A stretch of 64,000 bases of DNA from Heracleum sosnowskyi (GCA_030848705.1 CM061238.1:50755133-50819132); one strand, 5' to 3'. Shown: positions 32,849 to 48,283, numbered from the stretch's first letter. The notes: generated by a model from the letters alone, not told the origin. Translations and numbers: made by a program.

Positions 32849-35679
32849 TCCTTTCCCCCATAACAGGATTCTGTCCTCAGAATCAGCTTACGCAAACACA
32901 GGTGGATATTTTCCAACATCTCATTTTCAAATTCCTAGGTTGACTCTTCAACCTTAGGATTTCTCCTCATACTCATACTAATTTGACTCCTCTATTACTC
33001 ATCACTCTCTCATACTGACTCAATATCTCAATTGGTTACTCAACATAGAACAATTTAACTAAATCTCTATAGGTTCGTATTTTATGAAATACACTATGAA
33101 TACACCACTCATGGAGTGGTACGCAAACTTATACGCAACTTTCCTAACACGCAGTAAACCGACATAAGGTAGCAATTCAAAATTGTCATAATAACTGTTG
33201 TCGTAAGGAAATCTAATCAACGGTAAATGGCCCTTCCAATTACCTTAAAAAAAAATTTAGTACACAACCATAGTCTGTCTGAATTATTTAATTAAGTCGC
33301 GGATCTCTGCCAAATACAATTGAACCCGTCATTCCATGTCGTAATCTTATCTCATTCAAATAGAGACGAACCAACTCACCCAATGAATACCTCTCATTAA
33401 TCGGTCAATAATAACTCAAATACTATCATGATTAGCTCTAAGCCTTAGCAACTCTACTGCAAAGTCTATCTTAATATGTTTCCACTTCCATTCAGGAATC
33501 TCTTTAGTTTTAATCGTCTACTATATCTCTGTTATTTTGTCTTCCTTTTCTAGCATCCCAAGCACTTAAATACTCACCAATATTAATATCCTTTTAAACC
33601 TCTTTTATGTCCTTACATTTCCTTCTTATCCATTATACTCTCTCGCTCCTTCCTGTAATTGAATTCCATTTCTTTCTCCATAACTCTTTCCTTTATGTAG
33701 CCCTTTCTCTTTAATCAATTCTGGTTGAACCCTTAATTCCGTCATTTCTTCTTATTAATCTCTTGTTATCATAACCTTAAAGCTCTATCCTTTCTAATCC
33801 TTGTACCGAAGATATTTACATCTCTGATCTCTTTTTTTTTTTTCTACTCATACTATCAGCCATCCATATTCTTGGGTCAACTTTATCTACCTCCAATATA
33901 TTTAACAACTGTTTTCAACGATCACATACCTTTTATGCCAATTAACTCTTCAGCTGAAAACAACCCTTCATTACCTTATCCATTGTCTTTAAATCCTTAT
34001 TAACACCTCTTCGTCTTCTTTTCCTATTTACAATTGGGAGAATATTCCTTATCAACTTGGTGACTTAATCCCATATCTTTAAAATTGTTCTACCTAGTTC
34101 CAATAACTTAATTGTTCTCCATCTGATTCCTAAATAATTCAGAAGATACATTCACAGTAACACTCATGACACCTTTTCCATGGTTCCATCTCATTTCCCA
34201 AACAGCTTGATCAACTCGACATTATCTTGATTCTCATTCTATACATCCACATTGGCTAGTAAGATCTACCTAACTATCGTGAGCAAAAGACTTGCAATCA
34301 TATCATACAATCCTGAAATACTCAAAGATCAACTCATTCTCCATTATTAGCCTATCATCAAATCTTAAAAGTTCTTCTCATTGAGACAAAAATCTATTAG
34401 GTGCATCTTCCACAACATGGGATATCATCAGCACAATTACACATTTTTCCCCAAATTTCCAATCAACTCTTGAATTATCTAACTTCACCTTTCCATATCG
34501 TAACGTTAATCGATAGAAAGAGAACAACTGGCTCCGTTATATGTTACTAGTATTCTAATCGCATCGTAATCCGCTTTCGCTCGTGGTAATTCAATCGCAA
34601 ATTCTTCGTTCATTATGGTAGGGTAAATTTCAGTTCACCCTAATGGCATACCTCCCAGATTATTTGGTATAACAAAAATTCATGATATTTTGAAGTGAAA
34701 GATTCTAAGGAATTACTGAGAGACCAATTTGATCACATGAACTCAATGTTGTGTGTCTCTATTAAGACAGTACTAAAGGTAATTAGCCTTCTTGTATTTC
34801 ACAACACACAAGTGATGGCGTCCCGTCAGACTTCTATCACATAGACAGATAGTCCTTATGTCCCCTATAAATAGGGTTGTTTGTCTCAGTTGGAGTAGTG
34901 AAACATGAAAGAAATTTACGGTCAAAATAACAACCAAGACCTCTCGATAAGAAATCTCGAATACACACCTTGGATTGAAATTGAATAGATTCCAAAGGTG
35001 TTATTTCAGAAAATAAGAACAACCAGAAAGGAAGTATCAACAAATAGCGTTACATCACAATTAGAGTTATCCACTCCGGAAGAATGAAGGAGTTGGAATT
35101 TAAATAACATATTTTTCAACAAGCCTCAAAATTTGAAATAGGCATATCAACAATCTTTGGCGCAATTTAAAACATGATTGATCAAGAGTATCAAATACAA
35201 GATCAACAGGTGGAATATATCCGTCAACACAGGTTTCTCTTTAAAGGAATGTCAAATATTTCATTAGGATGGGAAGGTATTACCAAGGTCTTCACATATG
35301 ACTCCTCCGTCGACTCCTTCGATAGCTCGTTATTCGATTTCAGCCCTTCTTCTCCACGTTATTCGATTTCAGCCCTTCTTTTCCACGTTATTCGATTTCA
35401 GCCCTTCTTTTCCACGTCGCAAGGTTATCAATATCGTACGTCGTCGTCGACTCGTAATAGTCCTCGAAGATTCCGCCATAGACGTCTACAAACGCAAGAA
35501 GTTCTATCCATTTCAGCACAACTATCTCAATCAAATACCTCCATCTCAACTCACTCAGCGGTACTATATCCCATAGTCCAATACGAACTCTAAATGAGCT
35601 CTGACGTTCCTTATATAACTATATACACTCCCACACACTCTCGTTTCTAGTTTACTATAACCCTTGCTCTGATACCAAC
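32849..35679 (-). other. LARD internal domain 2 (2831 bp), non-coding
   Basis: Same organisation as domain 1: polypurine tract from 32849, primer-binding site ending just before 35680, and 29-bp triplet at 35330-35416. No coding capacity. Confidence 0.88.
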
Positions 35680-38600
35680 TGTAACGCCCCCAAATCCGGG
35701 GTCAAATGATTTGGTCGTCACAATGCACTCTTAATCCAAACAACCTGTTCAATATAAAATCAACACAATAATAATAATATCTGTGACCCCAACTCTACCA
35801 AGAATCTTTAAAGGTTATAGAGCTAGAAACAAGAATCCAAATTTCATCACAACAATCTTTCTTCCTTACAACCATTCTCTTTACAAAAATTCTAATACAC
35901 TAGTATAACTTCGATAAGAAGTATACCAGGCAACTAATCTTATACGATATATTATTCAGTGGAAAACATCTATATACACAACCTCTCACTAGCTCCAAAT
36001 GCTCTGGATCAGAACGTCTTTATGCTAATATCTTTCCCCATCTCTGATCAGCTACGCGGACAACTCTTGCCAATACACCTTCTTTCTGGCAGGCTAAAAT
36101 ATATATAAATAAAACAAGTATGAGCGAATGAATTGCTCAGCAAGCGCATTATTAAATATAATACGAAAGGTTTCCAAAATAAACTTTGGATTTTCAAATA
36201 ACAACTTTTGTTTTTGAACATTTGTAATCTTTAAAACTTTCAAATTAAGTTTGGTAATTTACCACAATTTCTCATTCAGTTTCTCGCAACCGAATAGTTT
36301 TAAAACACAAAAGATTTATATTGGTCGTTACGATGACCGAATCAACAATATCTACAATAGCATGTAGAACATATGAAATAAATATAACTCATACGTCTTC
36401 AAGACCATAGCTTGTACAAAAATACTAATTTTTAAGATAACAGATCTATTCACAACGTTTTCTGAAACCAACAACTCTGGAAGGTTAGAATAATCAAGGG
36501 GTAAGAATGAGCCAACACGCTCGGTCAAGGAATAAAGAACACACTTCAAGACTTCAACATGGTACCGACTGGATATGCAGTATGAATAAAACTCATCAAG
36601 ATAGATATCTCACGACTGCCAATGGAATCAAGGAAGTGGATTTCGACTATTTGGAATCCAAATGTATTAAGAGTAAGTGATTTCAGCAAGATTGAAACCA
36701 CTATTATTAATCAACGAACCAACAACTTCACGCAACGAATAAACCTGAGAATCAGGTCATAACTCACACGAACAAAACATATGGATGTAACTCATCCCAA
36801 AAATAAGAACTTATTCTAGAATTGGATTTTTTTCACATTTTATCAAATCAAAGGTTGTGCTGCTGGCCAGCCACGCAACAACCCCGGACTAGCTCATGCA
36901 TAGTCCTCTACGGATCCAAGGCCAATCTGGGCCTAAATTACATCGACCATAAATGGCCCGACCAATAATTGGTCCATTTTTAAAAACATTCCAATCCTAT
37001 ATTATATACGTCAGGTGTTAGAACAATTGACAACCTTACTTCGACAATCAGGTGTCGGAAGAATCGACAACCTAATATAACAATTGCTGGAAAACTCACG
37101 TTCTAGGAAACAGTTCAATTATGAAGAATCAATAAAGGGATAACAATATAATCTAGTATCGACGAGATCGACACAACAATGGGGAGGTGCACATGAAAAG
37201 TGACAATATAATAAGCATCGACGAGTTCGATGTAACAACTGGGATATAATGAAGAATAACAATGACATGCTCAACAAGGTTAAGTCTGATATGAAACAGA
37301 CAATATGATATCAACAGAAAAGGGTAACAAGTCAATATAGAGTAGGGTTCAAAGAACAGGCTCTAGATGGCCTCAATAGTTCAAATCATCACATTATGGA
37401 AGAATTAATTAAGGTTTACCAATCTGGTAAATGACAAGAGAGTCAAGTTCAAGTTTAAGAAGAATTCAAGGTGAAGTTTATAAATGAAGAAAACAAGGGT
37501 TTATCAACTTCTGACAGAAATAGTTCAAGTCCTTCTTACATGTACTTATAATAGATAAGCCTTGTACTTGAAGGAAGTAAACTAAATCATGCACAGTATA
37601 TATGAATTCGAATCAGGGAATGGATCAGATGATCGCATTAACAAGAAAGGATAACAAGGTTTGCATAGGTGCAAGGTGAAAAATGGAATACTTGAAGGGC
37701 AAGCAACACCACTTCAGAATTTCCGAATAAGTTTTCCCTCATAGGGTTCACAAGTTCCCGCTCATCTAGGGTTGGTAATATTCCAACCTAATGTTTTAAA
37801 ATCATGTCTTTTAAAAGAAAGCCTTAGTATACGGCCCATAATTATCTCTTCAAACTTTTCAATATAATAAGTATATCTTTCCAATCAATTATGAAAATAT
37901 GAATCTAAACTCAAAAGGTATAAAAGAGTACTCGTCAATTTACGAGATTAAATAACATACTTGCAATTCAATGCAAAGAAATCAACATTTGAAAATTCAG
38001 TAATAAGCATTCAACATGCATACTAATAATTCAAGATAATATCCCTTAATTAATAAGCAAGGGTATAAACACTTGCCTATGGTCCTTAGCTATTTCGTAA
38101 CGCTGAAACAATACGATTTCCTCCTTATTCTGTCTTGTCGCACGATTCTCTACTTCCGTCCTTCTTTGCTTTAACGCTCTTGCGAACACCACTAGTCTGC
38201 TTTTACCATTTCGAATCCGCGTGCCAGCCTCGATAGTCAAACATGAGACGGTACTTAGTCTTCAACGTATAATTCTCATATTCCATAAATGATTGTAACT
38301 TAACCTCGATAATCTGACTCGTCTCGTCCAATAGCCTCTGTTGCATAGACAACCACATTTCAATTGATAGAATGATCACAACTAACTATACAAGTAATCC
38401 TCGTAACTCGCTTGACGAAACTCCCCATACTATAAAAGTCAACATCTAAGTCAACGGCCTCGTAAATCTCACTTTCTAACATAACCGACAAATTTCTATC
38501 CCAACTACCCCTCGTGATGATATTAGACACGACCAAATACTCAAACAAGTCTCAACACAATTTATTCGCATGCATGACTCAATAACAGATAATTCACATC

Positions 38601-40566
38601 ATTCACATAACATATTTAAACAAGTAACCGGTTACGTATCGGACGCCCGGTCTAATTTACGATATTTAAAACTCAGACACTAGCCCTAGTACGGGCATAT
38701 ACGGACTATAAAACACATTACACAACTCATACAAACCATATAGCACTTATAACCATTTTTAAAACATCACACGAAGCTTATTTGAATTTAAATAAGCCAC
38801 AAACAATTTTTAAATCAAAAATCGGATTTTTAAATCCAATATAAGTATTTTAAATGCAATTAAATCAATTAATAAAATTAATTGACACTCTTTAAATGCT
38901 CAAACTATTTTTAAATAAATGAACCAAGCTAGAAAATAATTAAACTTAATTTTAATTAATTAAATCTAATTAATAATTAATTATTAAGAATTAACTGATT
39001 AAAAGAATTAATCAATTAATTAAATAAATTAATTATTAATCAAAAATAATTAAAATAATTAAATTTAATCAATTTTCGAATTTAAATAAATATTTATGAA
39101 TTTATAAAATTTTCGGAATAATAAAATGTATTTTTAAATCAAAGATATGATTTTTAGAATTATAAAACTATTTTTGAATTATTTTTAAAATAAAAACCCA
39201 GAAACAGTTTTTTAGAAATGCAATTAGGGTTTTCTGGATCGAAACCGGGTCGGGTAGGGTTTTGAAAACGGGTCATGAAGAACACGTTGGGTCGCCAAGA
39301 ACACGTCACCGGAAAACTGGGTTTCCCAGTTTCCGGCCAGCGTCCGGCCAACCCACCGGTTTCCGGCGACCAAAAACCATTCCAAACACACGGATTTTTG
39401 TGCAGAAATCACAGGAATGTCTCGACGATTACATTACTGAGCCCAGTTAACTGAAATCACGTCAAAATCGTCCAAAACGAACGGAAAGAAAACGGCGGCG
39501 CCGTTTCCGGCCAACCGAAAACGGACACCAAATTCAAAACCGATTACATGGTTCAACTCTAAACTCACAGATCTATCCAATGGTATAAACATAACCAAGA
39601 AACAGTTCCTGGAAATCAAAATCCGGCAAAAGCTCAAGAACTCCGGCGAGCTTCAAAAATTCGATTTGCTCGATTTACAACACCAACACCCAAAATTTTA
39701 GTATCAAAACATTCCCTGAATCATGTACAATCTATTCATGTAATCAATTAGCAAGAACAACTACGAACAAAGATTCCCCCAATTTAAATATAAAAATTCG
39801 AAAATAAATAAATAATTAAAAATCGGAAAGATCAGAAAATCATACCCACATGAATTTTGATGGTGGATTTAGGTAGAGGATGATGAGAGATTCGATTTGG
39901 TTACAAGAACATCGAAATCGGATTCCGATAACGCCTTCAAAATTGAGTTTGATTCTCAAGAACACGAAGAACACGTTCTAGGGTTTTTTCGGATTTTTAA
40001 CTGTAATTAAGCTTGATTATACGAAAACAAAGTACGATTTGCCTTTTTATATTAAACGGAAAATAATACCCCAAACGACATTTTTGGATCGATACTGATC
40101 CGATGGATCGCTTTAAATACAATATAACAGAATATATGCTTTAAACCTTTAATAAAGCAGAATACACGTTTCACGAGACGATAAGCATCCATAAAGTACG
40201 GATAACTACAAGTATCGTTTAATTCAAAATATACGAACCAAAATACCTTTATTGCTAATATTTTCGAATACTTCCTACTTTAACGAATGAAATATTGGTA
40301 CGAACGATATACCAATCTCCCGAATAATTTGGGAACGATCCAAATTTTCTTTTCGATAATTAAAATAAAATAAAATAGTATGACACCCTTTTCAAAATAA
40401 TTTCAAATTCCCCACACATTTCACATAGCACCACAATATCACATATTCAATCATTTAACGAATAACTTAGCACGTTTAAACAGATAAATCATTTAATAAC
40501 TCTTAATATGAAATTAAAATTTCATTTCACATCATATAATAACACGTAATTTTCCCGGATCTTACA
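35680..40566 (-). repeat. LARD LTR3 (4887 bp)
   Basis: It shares a derived C with LTR2 near 37730 (ATTTCCGAATAAG) and a derived T with LTR4 near 38582 (CTCAATAACAG). That makes it a possible mosaic of the two. Private bases include CACGTTGGG (39283) and TTGCTAAT (40252). Confidence 0.95.
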
Positions 40567-43395
40567 TCCTTTCCCCCATAACAGGATTCTGTCCTCAGAA
40601 TCAGCTTACGCAAACACAGGTGGATATTTTCCAACATCTCATTTTCAAATTCCTAGGTTGACTCTTCAACCTTAGGATTTCTCCTCATACTCATACTAAT
40701 TTGACTCCTCTATTACTCATCACTCTCTCATACTGACTCAATATCTCAATTGGTTACTCAACATAGAACAATTTAACTAAATCTCTATAGGTTCGTATTT
40801 TATGAAATACACTATGAATACACCACTCATGGAGTGGTACGCAAACTTATACGCAACTTTCCTAACACGCAGTAAACCGACATAAGGTAGCAATTCAAAA
40901 TTGTCATAATAACTGTTGTCGTACGGAAATCTAATCAACGGTAAATGGCCCTTCCAATTACCTTAAAAAAAAATTTAGTACACAACCATAGTCTGTCTGA
41001 ATTATTTAATTAAGTCGCGGATCTCTGCCAAATACAATTGAACCCGTCATTCCATGTCGTAATCTTATCTCATTCAAATAGAGACGAACCAACTCACCCA
41101 ATGAATACCTCTCATTAATCGGTCAATAATAACTCAAATACTATCATGATTAGCTCTAAGCCTTAGCAACTCTACTGCAAAGTCTATCTTAATATGTTTC
41201 CACTTCCATTCAGGAATCTCTTTAGTTTTAATCATCTACTATATCTCTGTTATTTTGTCTTCCTTTTCTAGCATCCCAAGCACTTAAATACTCACCAATA
41301 TTAATATCCTTTTAAACCTCTTTTATGTCCTTACATTTCCTTCTTATCCATTATACTCTCTCGCTCCTTCCTGTAATTGAATTCCATTTCTTTCTCCATA
41401 ACTCTTTCCTTTATGTAGCCCTTTCTCTTTAATCAATTCTGGTTGAACCCTTAATTCCGTCATTTCTTCTTATTAATCTCTTGTTATCATAACCTTAAAG
41501 CTCTATCCTTTCTAATCCTTGTACCGAAGATATTTACATCTCTGATCTCTTTTTTTTTTCTACTCATACTATCAGCCATCCATATTCTTGGGTCAACTTT
41601 ATCTACCTCCAATATATTTAACAACTGCTTTCAACGATCACATACCTTTTATGCCAATTAACTCTTCAGCTGAAAACAACCCTTCATTACCTTATCCATT
41701 GTCTTTAAATCCTTATTAACACCTCTTCGTCTTCTTTTCCTATTTACAATTGGGAGAATATTCCTTATCAACTTGGTGACCTAATCCCATATCTTTAAAA
41801 TTGTTCTACCTAGTTCCAATAACTTAATTGTTCTCCATCTGATTCCTAAATAATTCAGAAGATACATTCACAGTAACACTCATGACACCTTTTCCATGGT
41901 TCCATCTCATTTCCCAAACAGCTTGATCAACTCGACATTATCTTGATTCTCATTCTATACATCCACATTGGCTAGTAAGATCTACCTAACTATCGTGAGC
42001 AAAAGACTTGCAATCATATCATACAATCCTGAAATACTCAAAGATCAACTCATTCTCCATTATTAGCCTATCATCAAATCTTAAAAGTTCTTCTCATTGA
42101 GACAAAAATCTATTAGGTGCATCTTCCACAACATGGGATATCATCAGCACAATTACACATTTTTCCCCAAATTTCCAATCAACTCTTGAATTATCTAACT
42201 TCACCTTTCCATATCGTAACGTTAATCGATAGAAAGAGAACAACTGGCTCCGTTATATGTTACTAGTATTCTAATCGCATCGTAATCCGCTTTCGCTCGT
42301 GGTAATTCAATCGCAAATTCTTCGTTCATTATGGTAGGGTAAATTTCAGTTCACCCTAATGGCATACCTCCCAGATTATTTGGTATAACAAAAATTCATG
42401 ATATTTTGAAGTGAAAGATTCTAAGGAATTACTGAGAGACCAATTTGATCACATGAACTCAATGTTGTGTGTCTCTATTAAGACAGTACTAAAGGTAATT
42501 AGCCTTCTTGTATTTCACAACACACAAGTGACGGCGTCCCGTCAGACTTCTATCACATAGACAGATAGTCCTTGTGTCCCCTATAAATAGGGTTGTTTGT
42601 CTCAGTTGGAGTAGTGAAACATGAAAGAAATTTACGGTCAAAATAACAACCAAGACCTCTCGATAAGAAATCTCGAATACACACCTTGGATTGAAATTGA
42701 ATAGATTCCAAAGGTGTTATTTCAGAAAATAAGAACAACCAGAAAGGAAGTATCAACAAATAGCGTTACATCACAATTAGAGTTATCCACTCCGGAAGAA
42801 TGAAGGAGTTGGAATTTAAATAACATATTTTTCAACAAGCCTCAAAATTTGAAATAGGCATATCAACAATCTTTGGCGCAATTTAAAACATGATTGATCA
42901 AGAGTATCAAATACAAGATCAACAGGTGGAATATATCCGTCAACACAGGTTTCTCTTTAAAGGAATGTCAAATATTTCATTAGGATGGGAAGGTATTACC
43001 AAGGTCTTCATATATGACTCCTCCGTCGACTCCTTCGATAGCTCGTTATTCGATTTCAGCCCTTCTTCTCCACGTTATTCGATTTCAGCCCTTCTTTTCC
43101 ACGTTATTCGATTTCAGCCCTTCTTTTCCACGTCGCAAGGTTATCAATATCGTACGTCGTCGTCGACTCGTAATAGTCCTCGAAGATTCCGCCATAGACG
43201 TCTACAAACGCAAGAAGTTCTATCCATTTCAGCACAACTATCTCAATCAAATACCTCCATCTCAACTCACTCAGCGGTACTATATCCCATAGTCCAATAC
43301 GAACTCTAAATGAGCTCTGACGTTCCTTATATAACTATATACACTCCCACACACTCTCGTTTCTAGTTTACTATAACCCTTGCTCTGATACCAAC
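40567..43395 (-). other. LARD internal domain 3 (2829 bp), non-coding
   Basis: Same layout as domains 1 and 2; 29-bp triplet at 43046-43132. It differs from domain 2 at few positions, for example GTACGGAAAT near 40921 and CTTCATATATG near 43006. Confidence 0.88.
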
Positions 43396-46300
43396 TGTAA
43401 CGCCCCCAAATCCGGGGTCAAATGATTTGGTCGTCACAATGCACTCTTAATCCAAACAACCTGTTCAATATAAAATCAACACAATAATAATAATATCTGT
43501 GACCCCAACTCTACCAAGAATCTTTAAAGGTTATAGAGCTAGAAACAAGAATCCAAATTTCATCACAACAATCTTTCTTCCTTACAACCATTCTCTTTAC
43601 AAAAATTCTAATACACTAGTATAACTTCGATAAGAAGTATACCAGGCAACTAATCTTATACGATATATTATTCAGTGGAAAACATCTATATACACAACCT
43701 CTCACTATCTCCAAATGCTCTGGATCAGAACGTCTTTATGCTAATATCTTTCCCCATCTCTGATCAGCTACGCGGACAACTCTTGCCAATACACCTTCTT
43801 TCTGGCAGGCTAAAATATATATAAATAAAACAAGTATGAGCGAATGAATTGCTCAGCAAGCGCATTATTAAATATAATACGAAAGGTTTCCAAAATAAAC
43901 TTTGGATTTTCAAATAACAACTTTTGTTTTTGAACATTTGTAATCTTTAAAACTTTCAAATTAAGTTTGGTAATTTACCACAATTTCTCATTCAGTTTCT
44001 CGCAACCGAATAGTTTTAAAACACAAAAGATTTATATTGGTCGTTACGATGACCGAATCAACAATATCTACAATAGCATGTAGAAAATATGAAATAAATA
44101 TAACTCATACGTCTTCAAGACCATAGCTTGTACAAAAATACTAATTTTTAAGATAACAGATCTATTCACAACGTTTTCTGAAACCAACAACTCTGGAAGG
44201 TTAGAATAATCAAGGGGTAAGAATGAGCCAACACGCTCGGTCAAGGAATAAAGAACACACTTCAAGACTTCAACATGGTACCGACTGGATATGCAGTATG
44301 AATAAAACTCATCAAGATAGATATCTCACGACTGCCAATGGAATCAAGGAAGTGGATTTCGACTATTTGGAATCCAAATGTATTAAGAGTAAGTGATTTC
44401 AGCAAGATTGAAACCACTATTATTAATCAACGAACCAACAACTTCACGCAACGAATAAACCTGAGAATCAGGTCATAACTCACACGAACAAAACATATGG
44501 ATGTAACTCATCCCAAAAATAAGAACTTATTCTAGAATTGGATTTTTTTCACATTTTATCAAAATCAAAGGTTGTGCTGCTGGCCAGCCACGCAACAACC
44601 CCGGACTAGCTCATGCATAGTCCTCTACGGATCCAAGGCCAATCTGGGCCTAAATTACATCGACCATAAATGGCCCGACCAATAATTGGTCCATTTTTAA
44701 AAACATTCCAATCCTATATTATATACGTCAGGTGTTAGAACAATTGACAACCTTACTTCGACAATCAGGTGTCGGAAGAATCGACAACCTAATATAACAA
44801 TTGCTGGAAAACTCACGTTCTAGGAAACAGTTCAATTATGAAGAATCAATAAAGGGATAACAATATAATCTAGTATCGACGAGATCGACACAACAATGGG
44901 GAGGTGCACATGAAAAGTGACAATATAATAAGCATCGACGAGTTCGATGTAACAACTGGGATATAATGAAGAATAACAATGACATGCTCAACAAGGTTAA
45001 GTCTGATATGAAACATACAATATGATATCAACAGAAAAGGGTAACAAGTCAATATAGAGTAGGGTTCAAAGAACAGGCTCTAGATGGCCTCAATAGTTCA
45101 AATCATCACATTATGGAAGAATTAATTAAGGTTTACCAATCTGGTAAATGACAAGAGAGTCAAGTTCAAGTTTAAGAAGAATTCAAGGTGAAGTTTATAA
45201 ATGAAGAAAACAAGGGTTTATCAACTTCTGACAGAAATAGTTCAAGTCCTTCTTACATGTACTTATAATAGATAAGCCTTGTACTTGAAGGAAGTAAACT
45301 AAATCATGCACAGTATATATGAATTCGAATCAGGGAATGGATCAGATGATCGCATTAACAAGAAAGGATAACAAGGTTTGTATAGGTGCAAGGTGAAAAA
45401 TGGAATACTTGAAGGGCAAGCAACACCACTTCAGAATTTCAGAATAAGTTTTCCCTCATAGGGTTCACAAGTTCCCGCTCATCTAGGGTTGGTAATATTC
45501 CAACCTAATGTTTTAAAATCATGTCTTTTAAAAGAAAGCCTTAGTATACGGCCCATAATTATCTCTTCAAACTTTTCAATATAATAAGTATATCTTTCCA
45601 ATCAATTATGAAAATATGAATCTAAACTCAAAAGGTATAAAAGAGTACTCGTCAATTTACGAGATTAAATAACATACTTGCAATTCAATGCAAAGAAATC
45701 AACATTTGAAAATTCAGTAATAAGCATTCAACATGCATACTAATAATTCAAGATAATATCCCTTAATTAATAAGCAAGGGTATAAACACTTGCCTATGGT
45801 CCTTAGCTATTTCGTAACGCTGAAACAATACGATTTCCTCCTTATTCTGTCTTGTCGCACGATTCTCTACTTCCGTCCTTCTTTGCTTTAACGCTCTTGC
45901 GAACACCACTAGTCTGCTTTTACCATTTCGAATCCGCGTGCCAGCCTCGATAGTCAAACATGAGACGGTACTTAGTCTTCAACGTATAATTCTCATATTC
46001 CATAAATGATTGTAACTTAACCTCGATAATCTGACTCGTCTCGTCCAATAGCCTCTGTTGCATAGACAACCACATTTCAATTGATAGAATGATCACAACT
46101 AACTATACAAGTAATCCTCGTAACTCGCTTGACGAAACTCCCCATACTATAAAAGTCAACATCTAAGTCAACGGCCTCGTAAATCTCACTTTCTAACATA
46201 ACCGACAAATTTCTATCCCAACTACCCCTCGTGATGATATTAGACACGACCAAATACTCAAACAAGTCTCAACACAATTTATTCGCATGCATGACTCAAT

Positions 46301-48283
46301 AACAGATAATTCACATCATTCACATAACATATTTAAACAAGTAACCGGTTACGTATCGGACGCCCGGTCTAATTTACGATATTTAAAACTCAGACACTAG
46401 CCCTAGTACGGGCATATACGGACTATAAAACACATTACACAACTCATACAAACCATATAGCACTTATAACCATTTTTAAAACATCACACGAAGCTTATTT
46501 GAATTTAAATAAGCCACAAACAATTTTTAAATCAAAAATCGGATTTTTAAATCCAATATAAGTATTTTAAATGCAATTAAATCAATTAATAAAATTAATT
46601 GACACTCTTTAAATGCTCAAACTATTTTTAAATAAATGAACCAAGCTAGAAAATAATTAAACTTAATTTTAATTAATTAAATCTAATTAATAATTAATTA
46701 TTAAGAATTAACTGATTAAAAGAATTAATCAATTAATTAAATAAATTAATTATTAATCAAAAATAATTAAAATAATTAAATTTAATCAATTTTCGAATTT
46801 AAATAAATATTTATGAATTTATAAAATTTTCGGAATAATAAAATGTATTTTTAAATCAAAGATATGATTTTTAGAATTATAAAACTATTTTTGAATTATT
46901 TTTAAAATAAAAACCCAGAAACAGTTTTTTAGAAATGCAATTAGGGTTTTCTGGATCGAAACCGGGTCGGGTAGGGTTTTGAAAACGGGTCATGAAGAAC
47001 ACGGTGGGTCGCCAAGAACACGTCACCGGAAAACTGGGTTTCCCAGTTTCCGGCCAGCGTCCGGCCAACCCACCGGTTTCCGGCGACCAAAAACCATTCC
47101 AAACACACGGATTTTTGTGCAGAAATCACAGGAATGTCTCGACGATTACATTACTGAGCCCAGTTAACTGAAATCACGTCAAAATCGTCCAAAACGAACG
47201 GAAAGAAAACGGCGGCGCCGTTTCCGGCCAACCGAAAACGGACACCAAATTCAAAACCGATTACATGGTTCAACTCTAAACTCACAGATCTATCCAATGG
47301 TATAAACATAACCAAGAAACAGTTCCTGGAAATCAAAATCCGGCAAAAGCTCAAGAACTCCGGCGAGCTTCAAAAATTCGATTTGCTCGATTTACAACAC
47401 CAACACCCAAAATTTTAGTATCAAAACATTCCCTGAATCATGTACAATCTATTCATGTAATCAATTAGCAAGAACAACTACGAACAAAGATTCCCCCAAT
47501 TTAAATATAAAAATTCGAAAATAAATAAATAATTAAAAATCGGAAAGATCAGAAAATCATACCCACATGAATTTTGATGGTGGATTTAGGTAGAGGATGA
47601 TGAGAGATTCGATTTGGTTACAAGAACATCGAAATCGGATTCCGATAACGCCTTCAAAATTGAGTTTGATTCTCAAGAACACGAAGAACACGTTCTAGGG
47701 TTTTTTCGGATTTTTAACTGTAATTAAGCTTGATTATACGAAAACAAAGTACGATTTGCCTTTTTATATTAAACGGAAAATAATACCCCAAACGACATTT
47801 TTGGATCGATACTGATCCGATGGATCGCTTTAAATACAATATAACAGAATATATGCTTTAAACCTTTAATAAAGCAGAATACACGTTTCACGAGACGATA
47901 AGCATCCATAAAGTACGGATAACTACAAGTATCGTTTAATTCAAAATATACGAACCAAAATACCTTTATTGCGAATATTTTCGAATACTTCCTACTTTAA
48001 CGAATGAAATATTGGTACGAAAGATATACCAATCTCCCGAATAATTTGGGAACGATCCACATTTTCTTTTCGATAATTAAAATAAAATAAAATAGTATGA
48101 CATCCTTTTCAAAATAATTTCAAATTCCCCACACATTTCACATAGCACCACAATATCACATATTCAATCATTTAACGAATAACTTAGCACGTTTAAACAG
48201 ATAAATCATTTAATAACTCTTAATATGAAACTCAAATTTCATTTCACATCATATAATAACACGTAATTTTCCCGGATCTTACA
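43396..48283 (-). repeat. LARD LTR4 (4888 bp), 5' LTR of the array on the minus strand
   Basis: The outer LTR. Private bases cluster near the right end: ACGAAAGATATACC, GATCCACATTTTC, TGACATCC and GAAACTCAAATTTC (about 48019-48240). It ends CTTACA, followed by the GTTTA target duplication. Confidence 0.95.

Larger units (their letters stand above)
20250..48283 (-). mobile_element. Tandem array of a LARD-like gypsy retrotransposon: 4 LTRs, 3 internal domains
   Basis: LTR-internal-LTR-internal-LTR-internal-LTR with a unit of about 7.71-7.72 kb. The outer ends are TGTAACG...CTTACA, flanked by GTTTA at 20245-20249 and 48284-48288, and there is no duplication between units. The element is on the minus strand: the primer-binding site (complement of GCTCTGATACCA) adjoins the right LTR of each unit and the polypurine tract (complement of TCCTTTCCCCC) adjoins the left LTR. 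LTRs of 4.9 kb with a 2.8 kb internal domain lacking gag-pol fit a large retrotransposon derivative (LARD). LTR similarity to the gypsy-type element at 59531 and the LTR end next to the PBS suggest a Tekay/Del-type chromovirus relative. Confidence 0.93.

Noticed and set aside
20250..48283. The LARD array as an assembly artefact
   Set aside because: Each unit has private substitutions and indels and the outer ends share a proper target duplication, so collapse or duplication by the assembler is unlikely, though long reads should confirm.
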